Positions 1-8,652 of a stretch of 64,000 nucleotides of DNA are shown in pieces (positions within the stretch are counted from its first letter, which is position 1; each line of letters opens with the position of its first letter). The notes beneath the pieces are model-generated. The model made no database searches, had not been told where the DNA came from, and saw nothing but the letters and a program-made list of their open reading frames with translations. Location: positions 3,906,001 to 3,970,000 of the forward strand of contig OZ245840.1 of assembly GCA_965228775.1 (NCBI GenBank), given 5' to 3'. This DNA comes from JANQMY01 sp965228775. Its GTDB lineage: Bacteria > Pseudomonadota > Alphaproteobacteria > JANQMY01. A program made the translations under genes and the position numbers.

Positions 1-527
1 TTATACTGAGCGCCATAGGACCATTGATAACATGCTGCTGGGTTCTCAAATTCCATGAGGCGCAATATGTCGACACTTGTTTGGAAGAGAGAGATTATGT
101 CCTGGTCGCGGGCATACGGTAGTTTTGCAAAAACGGTGGTTTCGCCGAACTCGGTGCTAATCGCCTCAACTTCTTTCGCAAACCCTCTAATCCCGCCGGT
201 GCGATAGGCTTCTGTGAGCCGCTCCCGGATTTCTTTTTCCTTTGCGGGGTCGCCATCGACAACGGCTTCGATGATGGGCTCGGCCATCACTTGTTCCAGT
301 TGTTCTTCGAAGGCAGCTGTTTGTCCCGTGGCATCGCGCAAGGCGGGACCGATGACAGGCTCCACATAAGGTTCGATAAAGCGCGGTAGGACCACCACGG
401 CGGCGATCACAAAGATGACCGTGATCGTGGACTGTGCCCGTTCTCCAAATAAGCCGCCGAGCAAGCCCCCGACAGCGCCGCCGATACCGCCGCTAATCGC
501 GGCAATGACAATCGATGCCCAATCCAT
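1..527 (-). CDS. Membrane-anchored protein of unknown family, partial (C-terminus outside window)
   Basis: The reading frame is open from an ATG at 527 to the left edge of the window, giving 175 codons without a stop. An AAGGGGGAAG ribosome binding site precedes the ATG. The N-terminus has a glycine-rich hydrophobic stretch (residues 5-27) and a second hydrophobic segment (about 35-48), so it is probably membrane-anchored. Residues 90-175 align with the next gene: VDGDPAKEKEIRERL here against IDGDANKEREIRERL there, followed by TGG, a PxAR-DQDII-like stretch and C-YQW-x-FGAQY-like residues. This is a tandem duplication. I do not recognise the family, and its function is unknown. Confidence 0.75.
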   Translation of the reverse strand, partial: MDWASIVIAAISGGIGGAVGGLLGGLFGERAQSTITVIFVIAAVVVLPRFIEPYVEPVIGPALRDATGQTAAFEEQLEQVMAEPIIEAVVDGDPAKEKEIRERLTEAYRTGGIRGFAKEVEAISTEFGETTVFAKLPYARDQDIISLFQTSVDILRLMEFENPAACYQWSYGAQY

Positions 528-565
528 CAAACTTCCCCCTTACGCAACGCTACTAACTCAAGAGT

Positions 566-1507
566 CTATGGACGCAATGCGTTACTGAATCCAAGATCCT
601 TGCCTGCAAAAATGTTTTCCGGATCGCCATCCTTAAAAACCTGGCGAATTGCTGTCATGCCACCCGCCCCCAAATGCGAAACCGTGTTCGGTTGTGGCCG
701 GAACATCTCCCGGAATGTGTCTGACGCATTATCAAGGCCCAAAATAAAGGCATACATGTCGCCCATGGCGCGGCAGACAACCCGCATTTCTTCTTCGTTA
801 TAGGCAGGGCGCATGCCCGCGATGACCTGCAAAGGCCCCTGGTCCAGCCGCCCAAGCACGGAGGATGCGGTTTGCTGAATGCTAAGCTGCGCATTGAAGC
901 GGTCGTAGGGAACGGGTTGATCGCCCGCATTCTTGATGAGCCCTACGATCGAGTACACCAGCCGTTCGCCAAGCTGCGGTCCGATTGCCCTATCAAGCGC
1001 CTGAGGAGCGACGCGGTCATTGTATTGAGCGCCGAATGCCCATTGATAGCAAATACGCTTGTCCTCAAATTCCAGCCGTCGCGCGATGGCAACGCTGGTG
1101 CTGAAAAACTCGATGATGTCCTGATTGCGAGCAGCAGGAATTTTTTGAACCATGGCGTTCTGGCCAAATTCCTCGCCCAGCTTTTGCACTTCACGCAAGA
1201 AGGCATCATCTCCGCCTGTTTGGTAGGCATATTTGAGGCGCTCTCGTATTTCACGTTCTTTGTTGGCATCGCCATCAATGATGGCCACAAAAATCGGCTG
1301 AGAGAGCAACATGTCCAGCTGTTCGTCGAATGTTGCCGCACTCGCAGGGCCAACCGGCAAGAGAACCGCCATTGCGATGCCTGCCAACAGAATGAGGGCG
1401 GCAAAGGCGTGCCGCAACTTTCCATCCAGCCACTTGTTCGTCCGTCCAAAAAAGCTGCTGTCAGTTTCAGACGAGCACGCGGCATGCGCCGTAAGACGTG
1501 AATGCAT
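566..1507 (-). CDS. Exported or membrane-anchored protein of unknown function, paralog of the preceding gene
   Basis: This 313-residue protein has a long charged N-terminus, one hydrophobic segment (about residues 34-52) and an Ala-Ser-Ala-Ala sequence, suggesting either a signal peptide with a long n-region or a single anchor. The body is predicted helical and soluble. Residues 77-165 match the partial neighbour at the left edge (IDGD, KEREIRERL, YQTGG, NQDII, CYQWAFGAQYN). The conserved Cys-Tyr-Gln-Trp block stands out, but I know no named domain that contains it. Only 38 bp separate the two genes on the same strand, so they are probably co-transcribed. A start at a later Met is possible because the first 30 residues look unusual for a signal peptide. 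Confidence 0.75.
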   Translation of the reverse strand: MHSRLTAHAACSSETDSSFFGRTNKWLDGKLRHAFAALILLAGIAMAVLLPVGPASAATFDEQLDMLLSQPIFVAIIDGDANKEREIRERLKYAYQTGGDDAFLREVQKLGEEFGQNAMVQKIPAARNQDIIEFFSTSVAIARRLEFEDKRICYQWAFGAQYNDRVAPQALDRAIGPQLGERLVYSIVGLIKNAGDQPVPYDRFNAQLSIQQTASSVLGRLDQGPLQVIAGMRPAYNEEEMRVVCRAMGDMYAFILGLDNASDTFREMFRPQPNTVSHLGAGGMTAIRQVFKDGDPENIFAGKDLGFSNALRP

Positions 1508-1705
1508 GTATTCCCCCTCGACAATTCACCACGCGGCCAAATCTGTGAGGCCGCGCTACCCCACTAATTTCTATTATAGGGAGAGTATGGACAGGCTTAC
1601 AAGGCTCATCGGTGGTCATAGCGGAATTGACCTGTGTGCATTTGTGATCCGCCGGGCTTTGTGGATAATTCGGTTCCTTAGAGACAAAGAAACAAAGTGC
1701 GCAAA

Positions 1706-2320
1706 ATGAAGCTTTACACCGGAAACGCCGGGTCGAACCCGAAGAAAGTGGCCATTTTCCTGAAGGAGAAGGGCGTTGACGTTCCGTCACAAATCCTTGA
1801 CATGTTCAAATTCGAACAACGTCAGCCGGACTTTCTGAAAAAGAACTCGCTCGGCACGCTGCCGGTACTTGAACTAGATGACGGGACCATCATCACCGAA
1901 AGCATCGCCATCTGCCGGTACTTTGAGGCGATACACCCGGAACCGGCATTGTTCGGAAGCGATCCGGTGTCCAAAGCGAAAGTGGAAATGTGGTGCCGCC
2001 GCGTAGAACTGGAACTGCACAATGTGTGCGCCAATGTCGTTCAGCACACGGCTGAATTCTTCAAGGACAAGGTCGCGCAAATGCCCGACTTTGCGGCAAG
2101 CCAGCGGGAATTGGCGGCTAAAAAGTTCGCCTGGCTGAATGATGAAATGTCAGACGGCAGAGAATTCATTGCCGGTGACTTTTTTTCCATGGCGGACATT
2201 ATCGGATTTACCGGAACCGGGCTTGCCCAAATGGTCAAGGTCGATCTGCCCGGCAGCCTTACCCATTTTCATGCGTGGCATGAGCGCATTTCGGCGCGCC
2301 CGGCGTTTCAGGGGGCATAA
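1706..2320 (+). CDS. Glutathione S-transferase family protein
   Basis: This 204-residue protein has the canonical two-domain GST layout. The N-terminal thioredoxin-like half starts MKLYTGNAGSNP and carries the cis-proline segment TLPVLEL followed by TES-IAICRYFE, where the Glu-Ser pair contacts the gamma-glutamyl group of glutathione. The helical C-terminal half contains the N-capping-like segment FSMADIIGFTG. I chose the ATG at 1706 because family members begin MKLY. A GTG three codons upstream would add only MRK. The gene lies 11 bp before the OsmC-like gene, so detoxification or thiol and peroxide stress is a reasonable theme. The substrate is unknown. Confidence 0.88.
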   Translation: MKLYTGNAGSNPKKVAIFLKEKGVDVPSQILDMFKFEQRQPDFLKKNSLGTLPVLELDDGTIITESIAICRYFEAIHPEPALFGSDPVSKAKVEMWCRRVELELHNVCANVVQHTAEFFKDKVAQMPDFAASQRELAAKKFAWLNDEMSDGREFIAGDFFSMADIIGFTGTGLAQMVKVDLPGSLTHFHAWHERISARPAFQGA

Positions 2321-2331
2321 GGATTAGAGCT

Positions 2332-2787
2332 ATGTCCACCTATCTTGCCACCATCAAATGGGAACGCGGTGACCAGCCCTTCACCGACAACAAATACAAA
2401 CGGGTCCACAGCTGGTCCTTCGACGGTGGCGTGACCGTGCCGGGGTCGCCCTCGCCGGCGGTGGTGCCGCCGCCCTTGTCCGATGAAGCGGCGATCGACC
2501 CGGAAGAGGCGTTTGTCGCGGCTTTGTCGTCCTGTCACATGTTGTGGTTTTTGGATCTCGCCCGTCGCGGCGGTCACGTTGTGGATTCCTATACGGATGA
2601 AGCTGTTGGCCGCATGGCGCGCCGGGAAGACCGCACGTTCTGGATCGACAAAGTTGAGCTCAACCCAAAGGTCGAATGGAGCGGCGACATCCCCACGGCC
2701 GAGCAGGTTCATGCGCTTCATGAAGAAGCACATCGCCTTTGTTTTATCGCGAATTCCGTGACGTCGGATGTGGTGGTCAACGAATGA
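2332..2787 (+). CDS. OsmC/Ohr family protein (thiol peroxidase-like)
   Basis: The 151-residue length is normal for OsmC/Ohr proteins, which reduce organic hydroperoxides with a pair of cysteines. The sequence shows the family core DPEEAFVAALSSCHM with Cys68, and a second cysteine at 137 in RLCFIANSV, at the spacing expected for the redox pair. The N-terminal beta-rich half, with HSWSFDGG, also fits. Its stop overlaps the ATG of the next gene (ATGA), and it follows the GST gene closely, so the three genes probably form one transcript. Whether it is OsmC proper or a broader OsmC-like protein cannot be settled by eye. Confidence 0.88.
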   Translation: MSTYLATIKWERGDQPFTDNKYKRVHSWSFDGGVTVPGSPSPAVVPPPLSDEAAIDPEEAFVAALSSCHMLWFLDLARRGGHVVDSYTDEAVGRMARREDRTFWIDKVELNPKVEWSGDIPTAEQVHALHEEAHRLCFIANSVTSDVVVNE

Positions 2788-3722
2788 ACCGCTTTGCGGC
2801 ACTATTTCTTTTGTTGGTTTGTAGTGCTGCTAACGCTGCGCCGGTTCAGGCCGACGGTCCGTCTCTGTCCGAAGTGGAAAGTTGTGGCCGCACTTTCCTG
2901 GAAATCGAGGGGCAGAAAGCCGGCGCCATTTCCTGGCGGGGATATGGCAACGAATTCGATCGCCTTTGGACTGTTCCTGCTTATTCCAATGGCACAAAGG
3001 TCAAGGCCGCCTGTTATCAGTGTACGGAGGCAGTGCATCGTTTCGTTCGATTCATGTATGGCGTTCCCAGTTACTATTGCGGCCGCCCTGTCATGGGGAA
3101 TGCCCGCTATGTGGCCCGCAACCTTGACCGGTTGCTGGGGGACCAGGTGCGTTCCACCGCGCGCATTGCACCGTACAAGGTGCGGATGGAAAACTATTTC
3201 AATGGCAGTACGGCATGCCGTCCGGTCACGGGCGCCATCGTTTCGTTGGAGATCGATTTTTCCGAACCGCCGTGTAATGCGGAAAATGGAACCGGCGGCA
3301 AATGTGAGGCCTATACGAGTTCAAAAGCCTATGATCCCAGCAAGGGCGCGGGCCATGTGGCCATCGTACGGCACATGGAACTGAAGGCAGACGGTTCCCT
3401 GGAGGGGGAGTTGTTTGCGCAGCACGGGCGCATGTATTCCGCGCGGGAAGCCAATCGCGGCGCACCAATCGCGCCGGGACGCATTCGCTTTAAGGAAGAT
3501 GACGACGGCAATTGGTTCGGCTGGTGGTGGACGCCAAAAGTGGACGGCAGTTACCGTACACCACCTATGCCGGTGGTTTCATGGACGAATCCGGTGGTCG
3601 TGTCACGGGATGCGGCCGAAGCCGATTTTTCGGAATACCCAACGGGCACTGCCTGCACCGGCGTTGAGCCCACTTCCAGCTGGGCACAGGGGTGTGAGCA
3701 GATCCGCGCCAGCCGTCCCTAA
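2784..3722 (+). CDS. Secreted protein of unknown function
   Basis: This 312-residue protein begins with a clear Sec signal peptide (MNRFAALFLLLVCSAANA, cleavage near residue 18). The mature part is rich in Cys, Trp, Tyr and Gly, with at least nine cysteines that could form disulfides in the periplasm. Recognisable local features are C-YQCTEAVHRFVR, a GHVAIVRHMEL strand, and a C-terminal WFGWWWTPKVDG segment. The GHVAIV piece is reminiscent of CHAP/NlpC-like amidase His loops, with a Cys upstream in YQCTEAVHRF, but I cannot show the full triad. The ATG at 2784 was preferred to earlier in-frame starts because it overlaps the OsmC stop codon and places the signal peptide at the N-terminus. Confidence 0.8.
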   Translation: MNRFAALFLLLVCSAANAAPVQADGPSLSEVESCGRTFLEIEGQKAGAISWRGYGNEFDRLWTVPAYSNGTKVKAACYQCTEAVHRFVRFMYGVPSYYCGRPVMGNARYVARNLDRLLGDQVRSTARIAPYKVRMENYFNGSTACRPVTGAIVSLEIDFSEPPCNAENGTGGKCEAYTSSKAYDPSKGAGHVAIVRHMELKADGSLEGELFAQHGRMYSAREANRGAPIAPGRIRFKEDDDGNWFGWWWTPKVDGSYRTPPMPVVSWTNPVVVSRDAAEADFSEYPTGTACTGVEPTSSWAQGCEQIRASRP

Positions 3723-3739
3723 ACTTGGAAAAAGGGTGG

Positions 3740-3762
3740 AAAAGGGGTCAGAGCCCTTTTTT
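3740..3762. terminator. Rho-independent terminator between convergent genes
   Basis: AAAAGGG and CCCTTTT pair around a seven-base loop and are followed by more T residues on the plus strand. It sits between the convergent ends of the secreted-protein gene (stop at 3722) and the GMC oxidoreductase gene (stop at 3761-3763), so it can serve both directions. Confidence 0.6.
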
Positions 3763-5443
3763 ACGAAGATAATGGTTCTTTCAGCCGTTGCCGTGTTTCC
3801 CATTCGGGATCGAACCAATAGTCAGCTTGTGATGACGGCAGCGGCGGCTTGCCAAGGACAATGTCCGCTGCTTTTTCGGCCACCATAATGGTGGGCGCGT
3901 TGATATTGCCATTCAGAACCGTTGGAAAGATGGATGAGTCTACGACGCGCAATTTGTCGATGCCGATGACGCGGCACTGCGTGTCCACGACCGCACCACC
4001 GTCATCGGTCTGCCCCATACGGCAGGTGCCGGTTGGGTGATAAGCGCTTTCCACATTCTCCCGCACCCATCCATCGATCTCGTCGTCGGTTTGAACCGTC
4101 GGGCCTGGTTGAATCTCGTCGCCCCGATACGGTGCAAGCGCTGGTTGCTCGATAATGTCCCGGGTCAACCGAATGCAATGGCGCCAATCGTCAATATCAT
4201 CCGGATGCTGAAGATAGTTGAACACGATTTCGGGTGCATGTTCCGGATCCGACGAGGTGATATGCACATGGCCGCGGCTTTTCGGTTTGTTGGGGCCCAC
4301 ATGCACTTGAAAGCCGTGTCCCTTAACCGCTGCCGTACCATCATAGCGAATGGCGGCGGGCAGGAAGTGATATTGGATGTCCGGCCATTTCTGACCCGCT
4401 TTGGAGCGGATGAAAGCGCAAGCTTCAAAATGATTGGTAGCACCAAGGCCGGATTTGAAGAGCAGCCATCGGGCGCCAATCCAGCCCTTGCTGAGAAGGC
4501 CAAGGCGGCTGTTTAGCGTGATGGGCTGTTTGCAATAGTATTGAAAGTAAATCTCCAGATGGTCTTGCAGATTTTCGCCCACGCCGGGCAGCGCATGGTC
4601 CACGGAAATGCCCGCCGCTTGCAAAGCATCCGGCGCCCCGATGCCGGAACGTTCCAACAGATTTGGGGACCCGAAGGCCCCGGCCGCCAGCACCACTTCC
4701 TTAGTGGCGGATGCCGTATGTTGAGCACCGCCCTGAACATATTGGACGCCCGTCGCCTGTTTGCCGTTGAGGACAAGGTTCTGGACCAAGGCGTGAGTGA
4801 CGATTTCTAAATTGGGACGCTTGCGGATCGGGTCCAAATAGGCACGCGACGTGGATTCCCGCACACCGCCCCGCACAGTCATATGCATGGGGCCGAACCC
4901 CTCTTGGCGGTAGCCATTGTAATCGTCCGTTACCGGATAGCCGGCCTGGCCACCCGCTTCGATGAATGCCCGATAGAGCGGGTTGAGGGTCATGTTGTTG
5001 CCGCCGGTCACGCCCAATGGGCCGCTGCCACCGCGATAGGCGTCTTCGCCGCCCTGCCAGGTTTCCGCTTTTTTGTAATACGGCAGGCAGTCCGCATACC
5101 GCCAACCCTTGGCGCCCAAGGCTTCCCATTCCTCGAAATCGCAAGGGTGCCCGCGCACATAGACCATGCCGTTGATGGACGATGTCCCGCCCAAGCCTTT
5201 GCCGCGCGGCATGTCGATGCGCCGCCCGTCCACAAAAGGTTCGGGTTCTGATTCATAGCCCCAGTTAAAACGCGGCATGGCCATGGGATATGACAGGGCG
5301 CTGGGCATTTGCACGAAAACATGGCGGTCGCTGCCACCTGCTTCGAGCAGCAGCACTTTGTGTTTGCCATCTTCGGTCAGACGGTTGGCCAGCACGCATC
5401 CGGCGGAACCGGCGCCCACAATTACATAGTCGAATTCACTCAC
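3761..5443 (-). CDS. GMC-family FAD-dependent oxidoreductase (choline dehydrogenase-like)
   Basis: This 560-residue flavoprotein oxidises an alcohol with FAD. The N-terminal dinucleotide-binding motif is VIVGAGSAGCVLANRL. The two GMC signatures are present (GKGLGGTSSINGMVYVRG and GAFGSPNLLERSGIG). The C-terminus has YHPTGTCRMG, with the catalytic-base histidine, and LNGNINAPTIMVAEK, with the paired Asn. A GTG at 5443 was chosen as start because it lies 7 bp after the upstream amidase stop and directly precedes the flavin motif. An in-frame ATG at 5482 would overlap the amidase by 32 bp and add 13 residues. The substrate is probably a primary or polyol alcohol. BetA proper is only one possibility, since no betaine genes are nearby. 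Confidence 0.9.
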   Translation of the reverse strand: MSEFDYVIVGAGSAGCVLANRLTEDGKHKVLLLEAGGSDRHVFVQMPSALSYPMAMPRFNWGYESEPEPFVDGRRIDMPRGKGLGGTSSINGMVYVRGHPCDFEEWEALGAKGWRYADCLPYYKKAETWQGGEDAYRGGSGPLGVTGGNNMTLNPLYRAFIEAGGQAGYPVTDDYNGYRQEGFGPMHMTVRGGVRESTSRAYLDPIRKRPNLEIVTHALVQNLVLNGKQATGVQYVQGGAQHTASATKEVVLAAGAFGSPNLLERSGIGAPDALQAAGISVDHALPGVGENLQDHLEIYFQYYCKQPITLNSRLGLLSKGWIGARWLLFKSGLGATNHFEACAFIRSKAGQKWPDIQYHFLPAAIRYDGTAAVKGHGFQVHVGPNKPKSRGHVHITSSDPEHAPEIVFNYLQHPDDIDDWRHCIRLTRDIIEQPALAPYRGDEIQPGPTVQTDDEIDGWVRENVESAYHPTGTCRMGQTDDGGAVVDTQCRVIGIDKLRVVDSSIFPTVLNGNINAPTIMVAEKAADIVLGKPPLPSSQADYWFDPEWETRQRLKEPLSS

Positions 5444-5450
5444 AGACAGC

Positions 5451-6896
5451 TCAATATCCCGGCGGGGGTGTGAAACCGCCAATCTCTTGCGCCATCAGCC
5501 GTGCGAAATCGATGGTTTTATAGTCGTTGAATTCGGCACTGACCGCTTGAAGGCCAATGGGCAAACCATCCGTCGACGGGCCCGTTGGGAACACCGTACT
5601 GGGAAGATAGCTTCCGGTGATCACACCCGCCCAGAACAATTGCTTGAAATAGCGCTGTTCAGAATTGTTGACCGTAATCGTCCGCTCACTGAAGGGGCGG
5701 TGGTCATGCGGAAACGCTGTCGTGGCCACTTGCGGGCAAATCAGAATGTCCCAGTCCTCGAAGAAGGCGCGCCAAGCAAGGCGCAGATGTTCGCGGCGGT
5801 TTGATTCCCGCAGCCAGTCACGGTGTTCTTGAATGGCGGACCGTACCATGGTTGCTTGATCGCTCAGATCATTCGGGTCCAGTTGTTCGGCGATCGCCTT
5901 GCGTTTCTCAACTTCTTCTTTTGGCCAGCCTGCTGTGGTGACGCCTTGCAGCATATAGAGATAAACGCGGTGGCTTTCGGAAAAATCGATATTGGGCCGT
6001 GCCGCGTCGGAAACCGTTGCCCCCGCCGTGCTCAATACGTCCCCGACCATCTGTACACGGTCTGCCATGTCGGAGTTGACCGGTGACAGATCGTCATTCT
6101 GCCAGATAGCGACTTTGAAGTCGGACAGAGATTTTTTCGTCGGGCGCGGCAGATCGAGCTTCCAACCAGGTGCTTGCATCGGGTCTGCGCCCGCGACAAT
6201 GTCCATGGACAGGGCAAGGTCTTCGGCGCTGCGGGCCAGCGGGCCGCACACGGCAATGTCGGGCGGTGCCAACATGCCCGGCAAGGCATGCCCTTGAGAC
6301 GGCACGATCCCCCAAGTGGGCTTGTGGCCGTAAACACCACAATAATGGGCGGGGTTGCGGATCGAGCCGCCAATGTCCGAGCCGGAGTCCAGCGCCGTCA
6401 ACCCGGCCGCCAACGCGGCTGCGGACCCGCCCGACGATCCACCTGGCGTGCGCGTTACGTCCCACGGATTGTTCGTTTGTCCGTAGACGTCGTTATAGCT
6501 TTGAAAATCCGCCAAATTGACCGGCACATTGGTCAATCCCATAAAATGGGCGCCCGCTTCCTTGTAGCGGCGCACCACTTCAGAGTCTTTTTCCGACGGC
6601 AGGTCTTTAAACGCCTCAAGACCCCATGTGGTCGGATGGCCTTTCAGATTGTAAGATTCTTTGATGGTCATCGGGATGCCGTGAAGGGGGCCCAGCGCCT
6701 CTCCCTTCGCAAGGGCCGCGTCGGATGCATCTGCCTGTGCCCGCGCTTCCTCGAAATTGTGAACCGGCACTGCGTTCAGCTTCGCATCATGTTCTTCGAT
6801 ACGGGCGATGTACATGTCCGTCAGTTCGCGGGAACTGATGTCTTTGTCACGGATTTTTTGGGCAAGGGAAGTGGCGCTCTCAAAGGCGAGGGTCAT
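5451..6896 (-). CDS. Amidase signature family hydrolase
   Basis: This 481-residue protein has the complete Ser-cisSer-Lys triad: Lys79 (TIKESYNLKG), Ser154 (GGSSGGSAAALAAG) and Ser178 (SDIGGSIRNPAHYCG). The spacings are the same as in fatty-acid amide hydrolase. It hydrolyses a carboxamide of unknown structure in the cytoplasm. The gene is 7 bp upstream of the GMC dehydrogenase on the same strand, suggesting a small catabolic operon that deaminates an amide and oxidises an alcohol. No Asp-tRNA/Glu-tRNA amidotransferase partner genes (gatB, gatC) are adjacent, which argues against GatA. Confidence 0.9.
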   Translation of the reverse strand: MTLAFESATSLAQKIRDKDISSRELTDMYIARIEEHDAKLNAVPVHNFEEARAQADASDAALAKGEALGPLHGIPMTIKESYNLKGHPTTWGLEAFKDLPSEKDSEVVRRYKEAGAHFMGLTNVPVNLADFQSYNDVYGQTNNPWDVTRTPGGSSGGSAAALAAGLTALDSGSDIGGSIRNPAHYCGVYGHKPTWGIVPSQGHALPGMLAPPDIAVCGPLARSAEDLALSMDIVAGADPMQAPGWKLDLPRPTKKSLSDFKVAIWQNDDLSPVNSDMADRVQMVGDVLSTAGATVSDAARPNIDFSESHRVYLYMLQGVTTAGWPKEEVEKRKAIAEQLDPNDLSDQATMVRSAIQEHRDWLRESNRREHLRLAWRAFFEDWDILICPQVATTAFPHDHRPFSERTITVNNSEQRYFKQLFWAGVITGSYLPSTVFPTGPSTDGLPIGLQAVSAEFNDYKTIDFARLMAQEIGGFTPPPGY

Positions 6897-7028
6897 TGGC
6901 GGCGTTCCTGTATTTTTTTCTGATGAGCTGACCGTAAGCGTAGCGTGCTGACAGCATTGTGTCAGTAGCTCATTTTGCCGTTAGGGCGCCGCCTACTGGC
7001 GAAACAGAAACACCGTTGCTCGGCCCCT

Positions 7029-7988
7029 TTATTCGCCGTTTTCCGTATCGATGCCTGCAAACCGCTTGGCACTCTCGATAGAATCCGTGATGTCTTGAGT
7101 GAGTTCTTCGATGTGATGATCCGTCTTATTCGCCATGTAGATAGAGGTGCCCAGATCTTGCAGTAGTTTTAGGTCTTTGCGGTCCGGCGATTGGTAGTCG
7201 TTGATGAGTTTTTGCGTGACGGGAACCAAAGACTGGCACAGGCGGGCCACATGCTTGTCTTTGCTGTCCTTGACGCGGTTCGCGGAGTCTTTCGCGGCCC
7301 GCCGCAAGTGGTTCAGGTGAAGAAGGATGCCGTCATCCACGTCACCGGTTTCAAAATAGGGTACGATCTGCCGCACGATCTCGTTGATCAAAACCGCATT
7401 CTGTGTGGTGCGCTGAAGGTTCACCTTTTCGTTGGCTTGCGCAATCTCTTCCAAGATTCTGTCCTCGTCGAAAGTGCCGTCAAAGCGTTCTTTCAGCGTG
7501 TTCGGAACATCCAGAAGGGGCAGGCATACTTGCTGCCGCGGCCGCAAACGGCGGTCGGGGCCGATATAGTCGGTGGAAACGACAAATGGTTTCCGTTTGT
7601 GAACGACCGTGGTAATCCGGTCGATCAGCATTTTTACGGACAAGGGTTTTACGAGCACATTGTCGGTGCCGGCCGCCACCACTTGCTTGAAATTGTCCTC
7701 TGTTGGATCGCTAAGGGATGCCATGGCGATCAAATAGGGATTGGGACCGTGGTCACCCTGGCGCACGGCTTTGGCGATTTTTGTGAAACCTTCCTCGTCG
7801 AATTCGGCATCACCGATGACCAAATCGACCAAATGGTTCCCGAGCATATCTTCCAATTCGGCAAGGGATCCCGTGCCATCCACATGGCCAAATCCGCGTG
7901 CACGCAGGCCCTCGCAGATGGCGTGGCGCACCTCACGGTTTGGGTCGATGACGGCGACCCGGGCTCCCTCAAATTGCTGTTTCGTCAT
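7029..7988 (-). CDS. Orphan response-regulator receiver protein with helical C-terminal domain
   Basis: This is a 319-residue cytoplasmic protein. Residues about 8-125 form a receiver domain: Asp15 (VIDPNREVR), probable phospho-acceptor Asp60 (LVIGDAEF), Ser91 and Lys114 (VLVKPLS). A linker carries DYIGPDRR, a motif I know from alphaproteobacterial receiver proteins. The remaining roughly 160 residues are predicted helical and have no DNA-binding, GGDEF or kinase motif, so the output is probably protein-protein contact. The ATG at 7988 was chosen because the receiver fold starts right after it. No histidine kinase is adjacent. The hybrid kinase at 51175-53409 is far away. Confidence 0.82.
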   Translation of the reverse strand: MTKQQFEGARVAVIDPNREVRHAICEGLRARGFGHVDGTGSLAELEDMLGNHLVDLVIGDAEFDEEGFTKIAKAVRQGDHGPNPYLIAMASLSDPTEDNFKQVVAAGTDNVLVKPLSVKMLIDRITTVVHKRKPFVVSTDYIGPDRRLRPRQQVCLPLLDVPNTLKERFDGTFDEDRILEEIAQANEKVNLQRTTQNAVLINEIVRQIVPYFETGDVDDGILLHLNHLRRAAKDSANRVKDSKDKHVARLCQSLVPVTQKLINDYQSPDRKDLKLLQDLGTSIYMANKTDHHIEELTQDITDSIESAKRFAGIDTENGE

Positions 7989-8652
7989 CTTGTATTTCCG
8001 ATCCCAAAACGAAGTTCCCGCGGAATCGTTTTGCCCCAAGTTCCATCGCAGGGGGGTGTGAACGAACCCGCGCGTTTGAGTGGAACTCTGAAAAAATTTT
8101 TTCCACCACGTACAGTTGTTCCTATAACCGATTCGATGGAGGTGGGTTGTTTCTCCGATACACTTTTTCTTGGTTGTATCTCTACGCAAACGTTTATGTC
8201 AGATAGAGTTCTGATTCGACAGTTTGATGAAGAAAATATCAGAAAGACCAGGTTTGATCGGTCCGGTACTGCCGTTTTGATCGGAAGTGCCTTTTGCCAG
8301 CCTCCATCCTTTGATGTAACTTATCGTAGCGAGGGCTGGCCCATAGGCCAGTTACGGCATACAGCTTTTGGGGGCAGGAGCCGCACTCATGGTGTGCCCG
8401 CTTAGCCCGTATTTCCTATGGTTTGAAAGCGTTCGGTCGGTCTGTCACAGGTCTGGCTCCCATGATGCGTATCTTTGTCAGAGTGGGTATGTCGCGGCGG
8501 CAGAGCCCAAAAAGTTGGATGAACCCCATGCGCCCATACCCCACGCCCATGAAAACTCCAGTCTCGGCCGTTTAGGGCGGTCAAATTCCGGTCGTCCGGC
8601 GAGGCATAATGGGGACTTTGACCTGGCGTGGCGTCCTGCTATCACCAGCTGC
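7989..8652. other. Divergent intergenic region between the receiver gene and bioF
   Basis: This is 664 bp without a convincing gene. Near the receiver gene there is a perfect 14-bp AT palindrome (8090-8103, six A then six T flanked by G and C) that could be a promoter UP-type tract or a weak terminator-like hairpin. An in-frame extension of bioF reaches back to 8368, but its translation has no family similarity. I looked for the palindromic BioR box (TTATCTATAA type) known in alphaproteobacteria and did not find a good match. No tRNA or riboswitch was recognised. Confidence 0.5.

Noticed and set aside
872..1501. Plus-strand frame opposite the membrane-protein gene
   Set aside because: It is a mirror of the minus-strand coding frame with no recognisable motif; the minus frame is supported by a paralog next to it.
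3740..3762. GGGGTCAGAGCCC as a possible REP/RAYT-associated motif
   Set aside because: It is a single hairpin at a convergent junction with T-runs, so a terminator explains it; there is no transposase nearby.
7191..8405. Long plus-strand frame of 404 codons opposite the receiver gene
   Set aside because: The opposite strand encodes a clear receiver domain; the plus frame has no motif and runs into the intergenic region.
8368..8652. N-terminal extension of bioF to an upstream start
   Set aside because: The added 95 residues have no BioF similarity, and the family start MTALKDKL is at 8653.
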